Source: Candidatus Caenarcanum bioreactoricola
GTDB lineage: Bacteria > Cyanobacteriota > Vampirovibrionia > Caenarcaniphilales > Caenarcanaceae
Length of the DNA stretch: 38,761 nt
Reading direction: 5' to 3'
Assembly: GCA_001899385.1 (NCBI GenBank)
Contig: MOYB01000006.1
Span: 1 to 38,761, forward strand
Part shown: in pieces, positions 34,355 to 38,761 of the stretch
How the letters are laid out: the number at the start of each line of letters is the position of its first letter
Numbering within the stretch: the first letter of the stretch is position 1
Translations under genes and position numbers: made by a program
The notes under the pieces: generated by a model
What the model was told of the DNA's origin: nothing
Seen by the model: only the letters and a program-made list of their open reading frames with translations
Databases searched by the model: none

Positions 34355-35506
34355 ATATTTTTGACTTTCTATTATTAAATCTTGAGTATTAGAAACATTT
34401 TTAACTTTTAAATTAGGTTCAATACCTTTTAAATCTATTTCATTGTTTAATGGTGAACTAAATTTATTTATAGTTATATGAATAGAAGTATTGTTTGGTA
34501 AATAACTAATTTTTTGTATTGAAGCTTTACCAAAACTTTTTTCTCCTATTATAAAAGCTCTTTTATTCTCTTTTAAAGCAATTGTTAAAATCTCTGCTGA
34601 GCTTGCTGTTTTCTTATCTATAAAAATTATAATAGGTTTTTCATATAATATTTGTTCTTTTGCTTGAATCTTATAAATAACTTTTTTAGTTTTTATTTTA
34701 ATTATAGTGCCTTTAGATAAGAACATATCAGAGATTTTTATACCATTTGTTAAAAGTCCGCCTCCATTACCTCTTAAATCTAAAATAAGTGCTTTACTTT
34801 TTAAACTTTCTTGACTCTGTAATATATCATGAAACTCTTCAGGCATTTCTTTTGAAAGAAAATCAGAAATCCTAATATAAAAAATAGAATTATTAAGCAT
34901 TTTAGTTTTTATAGAAGAAATTTTTAATGTTTTAGCATTTAATTTCTTTGAATAAAATAAAAATCCTTGTCTTTTCAAATTAAGTAAAACAGATTTTTCT
35001 TGAGGTCTTTCAACCATAGAAATAATATCTTCTTCACTTAAAATAGAGATAGGAGTATTATTTATTGAAATTATTATATCGCCTGCTTTAATAGTAGCTT
35101 CATCTGCTGGAGAATTTTTAATTATAGATTTTATAATTTGTGGATTTATAGGGTCAACTATTATTCCAAAACTTAAAGAAGAAGTTTCCTTAATTTTATT
35201 TTCTTGAGTTTTTGTTTCAATAGGATCTAAAACTTTAGTGAATGGATCATTTAGTTCTTTTAATAAACAATTAATTGCTAAATATTCTTTAGGTAAAAAT
35301 TTTGAACAGTTATTTATATTTTTTTGATTTAATATTTTATTAATTTTAGTTGAATCATAATATTCAGATTTTAAATACTCTATAGAGGTTTTATAAATAG
35401 GAAACTCATTTAAATTTTGTGAAATTTCCTTGTTCTGAGCATTACATTGCATTAAAAGAAATAATAAAATGCTGATTAAAAGACTAAATACAAAATTTTT
35501 TTTCAT
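34340..35506 (-). CDS. S41-family carboxy-terminal processing protease
   Basis: About 388 residues from the chosen ATG at 35506, which starts a signal peptide (MKKNFVFSLLISILLFLLM); an in-frame ATG at 35536 adds ten residues and spoils the signal. A cysteine follows (MQC), but the lipobox is poor, so lipidation is uncertain. A PDZ domain (about 105-185; SPADEATIKAGDIIISINN) precedes the S41 core with LDLRGNGGG, the serine of KKTASSAEI and the lysine of GEKSFGKASIQ, i.e. an intact Ser/Lys dyad. It would act in the periplasm, trimming proteins or degrading tagged ones. The C-terminus overlaps pyrB. A CtpA-like name is reasonable but not certain. Confidence 0.9.
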   Translation of the reverse strand: MKKNFVFSLLISILLFLLMQCNAQNKEISQNLNEFPIYKTSIEYLKSEYYDSTKINKILNQKNINNCSKFLPKEYLAINCLLKELNDPFTKVLDPIETKTQENKIKETSSLSFGIIVDPINPQIIKSIIKNSPADEATIKAGDIIISINNTPISILSEEDIISMVERPQEKSVLLNLKRQGFLFYSKKLNAKTLKISSIKTKMLNNSIFYIRISDFLSKEMPEEFHDILQSQESLKSKALILDLRGNGGGLLTNGIKISDMFLSKGTIIKIKTKKVIYKIQAKEQILYEKPIIIFIDKKTASSAEILTIALKENKRAFIIGEKSFGKASIQKISYLPNNTSIHITINKFSSPLNNEIDLKGIEPNLKVKNVSNTQDLIIESQKYLKLI

Positions 35507-35530
35507 TTTGAGTATAAATATGATATTATA

Positions 35531-35558
35531 TTGCAATTAAAAGTATTTTAATTATACT
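35531..35558 (+). promoter_or_regulatory. Sigma70-type promoter
   Basis: TTGCAA (35531-35536), 16-base spacer, TATACT (35553-35558), with the start of the SprT-like gene 29 bases further on behind an AAGGGAG ribosome binding site (about 35575-35581). This fits a vegetative promoter. It lies in the divergent region next to the S41 protease gene. Confidence 0.5.
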
Positions 35559-35587
35559 TTAAAAATTTTTATTTAAGGGAGTGAATA

Positions 35588-36013
35588 ATGAGAGTCAATC
35601 TTGAACTAAAAGAAAAAGAATATGAACAATTAACAGATAGTGAAAAGAAAAAACAGACAAGACTTTGTGATTCGTTTCTTTCAAATTTATTTATAGTAAT
35701 AAATCAAACACATTTCAATAATGAAATAATGCATTGTCGGGTTAAATGGTCAGATCGTATTGGTTCAGGCAAACATTGTCATAAATTATCAGATTTTACT
35801 ATTTTTGAAGATAAAAGTTTTGCTCCTGTAATTAGACTTTCAAAGAATTTTTTATTAGAAAAAGATATAGATAAAATTTCTCAAAGTTTATTTTATGCAA
35901 TGATTCATATTTGGTTATGGGTAAAGAAAAAACCTTGGGGACATACAAAAGAATTTTATGAAAAAACAAAAGATTTTAATTTTGGACTTATAAAAGAAAT
36001 TCTCACTTTATAA
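35588..36013 (+). CDS. SprT-like protein with degenerate zinc-protease site
   Basis: A 141-residue protein resembling SprT/Spartan-type minigluzincins: an N-terminal helix, a beta sheet region with RVKWSDRIGSGKHCHK, and the helix carrying the active site. The expected HExxH is replaced by Y103-A104-M-I-H107, so the first histidine and the catalytic glutamate are missing. The second histidine and the downstream GHTKEF (H119) are kept. A C-terminal zinc ribbon is absent. It is probably catalytically dead, with a binding role, or it uses a different site. It has its own promoter and a good ribosome binding site, and lies 14 bases before the ZIP gene, so the two may form an operon. Confidence 0.65.
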   Translation: MRVNLELKEKEYEQLTDSEKKKQTRLCDSFLSNLFIVINQTHFNNEIMHCRVKWSDRIGSGKHCHKLSDFTIFEDKSFAPVIRLSKNFLLEKDIDKISQSLFYAMIHIWLWVKKKPWGHTKEFYEKTKDFNFGLIKEILTL

Positions 36014-36027
36014 TATTTTTATAATAT

Positions 36028-36813
36028 ATGATGGATAATAATGTTCTAAACGCAATCTTGTTAAGTTTTTTAGCTGGAATGTCTACTGTTATAGGTGGAC
36101 TAATTGCTTTTATTGTTAAAAAAAAAGATTATTGGTTTTTATCTTTATGTTTAGGTTTTTCAGCAGGAGTAATGCTTTATGTTTCTTTTATGGAAATATT
36201 GCCTGATGCTGAAAAACTTTTATTTGCTTCTCATAATAAACTTTATGCTTCGATAATTTTTTTAAGTTCTTTTCTTTTTGGTATTTTAATAACTGCTTTA
36301 ATAGATAAATTTATACCAGATCATTTAGATGCAGATATTATAAAAAATGAAGTAAATCAACTTACAAGATTTAAAAAAGTAGGTTTGTTAGTTACTTTAG
36401 CAGTAGCTATTCATAATTTTCCTGAAGGATTAGCAACTTTTATGAGTGCTTTAAACAATCCTACCTGGGGAATCTCAATAGCAATAGCAATAGCTCTTCA
36501 TAATATTCCTGAAGGTATTTCTATTTCTTTGCCTGTTTATTATGCAACAAATAGTAAAAGAAAAGCTTTATTTTATTCTTTTGTTTCAGGGATTACTGAA
36601 CCTTTAGGTGCAATAATAGGATTTATTTTTTTAAGATCATTTTTAAATAATACTTTTTTTGGAATTATAATGGCTTTTGTTGCTGGAATTATGATTTATA
36701 TTGCTCTTGATGAATTAATTCCACTTTCTAAAGAATATTCTAATGACCATTATTCTATATTGGGTGTAGTAATTGGAATGTTTATTATGGCAATTACTTT
36801 AATTATTTTATAA
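36028..36813 (+). CDS. ZIP-family zinc/divalent metal transporter (ZupT-like)
   Basis: A 261-residue inner-membrane protein with eight predicted helices, importing Zn and sometimes Fe, Mn or Co. The paired metal-site motifs in the middle are clear: HNFPEGLATF (about 130-139) and HNIPEGISI (about 156-164), followed by GITEPLGA. These match the ZupT branch. Two adjacent ATGs are possible starts; the first is used. It follows the SprT-like gene by 14 bases and is followed by a long AT-rich inverted repeat. Confidence 0.92.
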   Translation: MMDNNVLNAILLSFLAGMSTVIGGLIAFIVKKKDYWFLSLCLGFSAGVMLYVSFMEILPDAEKLLFASHNKLYASIIFLSSFLFGILITALIDKFIPDHLDADIIKNEVNQLTRFKKVGLLVTLAVAIHNFPEGLATFMSALNNPTWGISIAIAIALHNIPEGISISLPVYYATNSKRKALFYSFVSGITEPLGAIIGFIFLRSFLNNTFFGIIMAFVAGIMIYIALDELIPLSKEYSNDHYSILGVVIGMFIMAITLIIL

Positions 36814-36816
36814 AAA

Positions 36817-36852
36817 ACAATTATTATAAAAATAGTGTGCTATAATAATTGT
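36817..36852. repeat. Perfect 12-bp AT-rich inverted repeat downstream of the ZIP gene
   Basis: ACAATTATTATA (36817-36828) and TATAATAATTGT (36841-36852) are exact reverse complements around a 12-base spacer. It begins four bases after the ZIP stop. It could be an AT-only terminator hairpin, though no T-run follows, or an operator upstream of the RNA-binding protein gene. Confidence 0.65.
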
Positions 36853-36878
36853 TTGACAATTTTAGAAATAAGATTGTT

Positions 36879-36938
36879 CTCAAGTATTCTTAGTAGCATT
36901 AGCATCTTTTCGGTAAATGTTTTCTAATAGGACTTGAG
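36879..36938 (+). promoter_or_regulatory. Possible structured 5' leader of the RNA-binding protein gene
   Basis: CTCAAGT (36879-36885) can pair with ACTTGAG (36932-36938) across 46 bases, just upstream of the ribosome binding site AAGGAG (36953-36958). The leader is long for this window and less AT-rich. Leaders of this kind regulate cold-inducible RRM genes in some bacteria; here that is only a suggestion. A TTGACA lies at 36853-36858 without a good -10 match. Confidence 0.3.
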
Positions 36939-36964
36939 TGAAATTTATTGTTAAGGAGCTAAAA

Positions 36965-37354
36965 ATGAGTAAAAAATTATTTATAGGAAATTTAAGTTAT
37001 AATGCTACTGAAGAAGAACTTAATGATCTTTTTGCACGCTTTGGAGAAATCAACTCTGTAAAAATAGTGAAAGATTTTGAAAGCGGAAAAAGTAAAGGAT
37101 TTGGTTTTATTGAAATGGCAAATGAAGCAGAAGCAAATGTTGCTATTCAGAACTTAAATGGCTATGAATACAAAGGTAGAGCTTTAAAACTTTCCGAAGC
37201 AAAAGAAAATTCTAATGGAAACAGAAGAAGTAGCGGTGGCGGCGGTGGTTTTAGCAGAGGCGGAAGCAGCGGCGGTGGCGGCGGAAGTTTCAGCAGAGGC
37301 GGAAATAGAAATAGTAGCGGCGGTGGCGGCGGAAGAGGAAGAAGTAGTTATTAA
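36965..37354 (+). CDS. RRM RNA-binding protein with glycine-rich tail
   Basis: About 129 residues from the ATG at 36965, chosen because AAGGAG lies six bases upstream and the protein then begins MSKKLFIGNLSYN; a GTG at 36938 would add nine residues. One RNA recognition motif fills residues 1-80, with RNP2 (LFIGNL) and RNP1 (KGFGFIEM). The tail (about 84-129) is low-complexity Gly/Ser/Arg (RGGSSGGGG). Such RRM-Gly proteins are typical of Cyanobacteria and some related lineages, often cold-induced, and bind single-stranded RNA. The tail is encoded by strikingly G/C-rich codons (GGC, GGT, GGA), against the base composition of the window. It is followed by a strong terminator. Confidence 0.94.
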   Translation: MSKKLFIGNLSYNATEEELNDLFARFGEINSVKIVKDFESGKSKGFGFIEMANEAEANVAIQNLNGYEYKGRALKLSEAKENSNGNRRSSGGGGGFSRGGSSGGGGGSFSRGGNRNSSGGGGGRGRSSY

Positions 37355-37382
37355 TAACTAATTATTTTTCTTTTTATTAATT

Positions 37383-37422
37383 AATACTCCTTTTTCTTAA
37401 ATGAAGAGGGAGTATTTTTTTT
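37383..37422 (+). terminator. Intrinsic terminator after the RNA-binding protein gene
   Basis: AATACTCC (37383-37390) pairs with GGAGTATT (37409-37416). The inner bases TTTTTC and GAAGAG extend the stem with two G-T wobbles to about 14 pairs around the loop TTAAAT, and eight T follow (37415-37422). This is the best terminator in the window. Confidence 0.85.
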
Positions 37423-37498
37423 ATAATTCTTAATTAGCTTATTAACTTTTAAATTTAATAAATTAGTATAATATTTAAATCTTATTTAATTAAATTCA

Positions 37499-38605
37499 AT
37501 GTTTTTAGCCGTTTTAATAGCAATTGCAATATTATTTCTTATAATTTTAGTTCATGAATTAGGGCATTTTATTTCAGCAAGACTTTTTGGAATGAAAACC
37601 CCTGTTGTTGGTTTAGGCTTACCTTTTTGGGGTCCAACTTGGATAATATTTAAAACAAAAAATATTGAATTTAGGCTACATCCTGTTTTATTAGGTGCTT
37701 ATGTAGCTATACCAGAAATGGATGATGAAAGTGCTAAAGAATTTGAAGAACAATTTGCTATTGAATTAGGAGAAAAAAGAGAATTTCCTATGTGGCAAAA
37801 GATTATAGTATCTGCAGCTGGTTCTTTGGCAAATATAATTTTTGCATTATTATTAACTTTTATTTTAATTTTTAGTTCAGGAAAGCCAGTAGAAAGAATC
37901 ATGATTTCTACTATTGAAAATAATGCTTCTCAAGAAATCAAAGAAAATTTCAAAGCAGCTGATTTAATAATACAAATTCAAGATAAAAAGATTTTAAAAT
38001 CTGAGGATTTAATAAATATTTTAGGAAAAAACAAAGGAAAACAAGTTAATGTAATAATTGAAAGAGAAAATAAATTAATAAATTTAAATTTAAAAGTTAA
38101 TGAAGAAGGGCGTTTTGGAATTAGCATTTCATCCTTAGCACAATTCAAAAAAGATAATACAAATTTTATTCAAAATATAAAATATTCTTTTGAACAATTT
38201 GCAAATTATTTTGCTTTTTGTTTTTCAATGATAAAAAAAATAATTATATCTCCATTTTTACATTTAACAGGGCAAGGTAAATCCGCAGTACAAATCAAAG
38301 AATTAAGTGGCATAATAAAAGTAACTGAAATGCTTGCAAAGATAGTACAAGAAGGTTTTCCTTATGCAATTCAACTTTGGGCAGTATTTTCTATATATAT
38401 AGGACTTTTTAATTTAATTCCTCTTTTACCTTTAGATGGAGGACATATTTTATTTCAAATTATAGAGATTTTTACTGGACGTTCTAAAATAGAAAAAATA
38501 AGAGAATATACTGCTCAAATTGGTTTAACTTTATGTTTAATGCTTGTAGTTATAGTTACACTTAACGATTTAGGTATTTGGAAGCTTATAGATAAGTTTT
38601 TCTAA
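37499..38605 (+). CDS. rseP: RseP-family site-2 intramembrane metalloprotease (M50)
   Basis: A 368-residue inner-membrane zinc protease that cuts membrane-embedded regulators such as anti-sigma factors and leftover signal peptides. The active-site motif is HELGH (about residues 20-24, in LVHELGHFISARLFG). A central PDZ domain (about 140-205) is present, and the C-terminal helix contains the third zinc ligand motif NLIPLLPLDGGH (about 310-321). Length is shorter than E. coli RseP (450), which has two PDZ domains; here only one is evident. A single upstream promoter region separates it from the RNA-binding protein terminator. No partner such as dxr or bamA is seen before the window ends. Confidence 0.93.
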   Translation: MFLAVLIAIAILFLIILVHELGHFISARLFGMKTPVVGLGLPFWGPTWIIFKTKNIEFRLHPVLLGAYVAIPEMDDESAKEFEEQFAIELGEKREFPMWQKIIVSAAGSLANIIFALLLTFILIFSSGKPVERIMISTIENNASQEIKENFKAADLIIQIQDKKILKSEDLINILGKNKGKQVNVIIERENKLINLNLKVNEEGRFGISISSLAQFKKDNTNFIQNIKYSFEQFANYFAFCFSMIKKIIISPFLHLTGQGKSAVQIKELSGIIKVTEMLAKIVQEGFPYAIQLWAVFSIYIGLFNLIPLLPLDGGHILFQIIEIFTGRSKIEKIREYTAQIGLTLCLMLVVIVTLNDLGIWKLIDKFF

Positions 38606-38761
38606 AAAAACGACATTCTCCCCGTCGATAAGTAGTGAAGTATCTTTAGGATTTTTTAATAATTCTTTTTTTAAATTATTTCAACATATTTTTAATATAA
38701 CAGAGAAATCTACATAAAATTTGCTATTATATATTATAAGAAGATTAATAGAATATTTTTA

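Noticed and set aside
35507-35536. Upstream ATG extending the S41 protease by ten residues
   Set aside because: The second ATG starts a regular signal peptide (MKKNF); the longer form would bury it.
36938-36964. GTG start extending the RNA-binding protein by nine residues
   Set aside because: The ribosome binding site AAGGAG at 36953-36958 and the family N-terminus favour the ATG at 36965.
38604-38627. CGAC/GTCG hairpin with seven T on the minus strand, as terminator of a gene entering from the right
   Set aside because: The stem is only four pairs with a nine-base loop, and no coding region was confirmed beyond 38627; not supported enough to list.
38562-38690. Short minus-strand open frame over the rseP end, with SLLIDGENVVFLEK
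   Set aside because: No start codon, about 40 codons, overlaps a clear gene; treated as chance.

Overview
The window is about 38.8 kb of very AT-rich (roughly 27% G+C by eye) bacterial DNA with tightly packed genes on both strands. The gene content points to a Gram-negative (two-membrane) anaerobe or facultative bacterium: an MCE/MlaD lipid-transport protein, an RND-type adaptor lipoprotein, an RseP site-2 protease, RTX-type secreted proteins with a type I secretion ATPase, a FliH-like flagellar/secretion protein and a PilZ domain protein. The RRM plus glycine-rich RNA-binding protein, the type I exporter with a cyclic-nucleotide-binding-like N-terminus, and weak Shine-Dalgarno use are familiar from Cyanobacteria and their non-photosynthetic relatives. 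A Vampirovibrionia/Melainabacteria-like source is my best guess, but it is an inference only.

Layout. 1-893: ferredoxin-like protein, with a G/C-rich hairpin patch at the left edge. 1016-3310: type I secretion ABC exporter. 3315-8198: accessory island on the minus strand, with a tape-measure-like protein, two distal-tail proteins in the order seen in siphophage and gene transfer agent (GTA) tail modules, and two small hypotheticals. Inside it, on the opposite strand, sits a tightly coupled AAA-ATPase/TOPRIM gene pair that resembles OLD- or PARIS-type defence modules. 8325-10168: small Tyr-rich secreted protein, CDF metal exporter, flavodoxin-like oxidoreductase. 10211-10268: perfect 24-bp inverted repeat over the start codon of a membrane protein (10253-11254). 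11379-16373: giant RTX/cadherin-like surface protein with five near-identical 333-bp tandem repeats.

16376-25005 is mostly housekeeping: a von Willebrand factor A protein overlapping ftsH, an MCE protein and thioesterase pair, menaquinone/ubiquinone methyltransferase, dCTP deaminase, RND adaptor overlapping prephenate dehydrogenase, and argJ. 25042-29414: two unknown proteins, RarA, and a small unknown with a clear sigma70-type promoter. 29411-32998: FliH-like gene downstream of a second, smaller RTX/cadherin paralogue, with a PilZ gene reading away from it. 33054-38605: small lipoprotein, pyrB, S41 protease, a SprT-like protein that has lost the first half of its metal site, a ZIP transporter, the RNA-binding protein with a good terminator, and rseP.

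Themes. (i) A type I secretion ATPase and two paralogous RTX surface proteins lie in one window; the smaller one is beside FliH and PilZ genes, suggesting secreted adhesins that may be linked to motility or attachment. (ii) The strongest candidate for something undescribed is the compact tail module with the AAA/TOPRIM pair inside it: either a decayed prophage, a GTA- or tailocin-like device, or a defence hot spot. Capsid, portal and terminase genes are not in the window, so this cannot be settled here. No tRNA, rRNA, CRISPR array, IS element or integrase was recognised, and there is no gene-free stretch over 300 bases.
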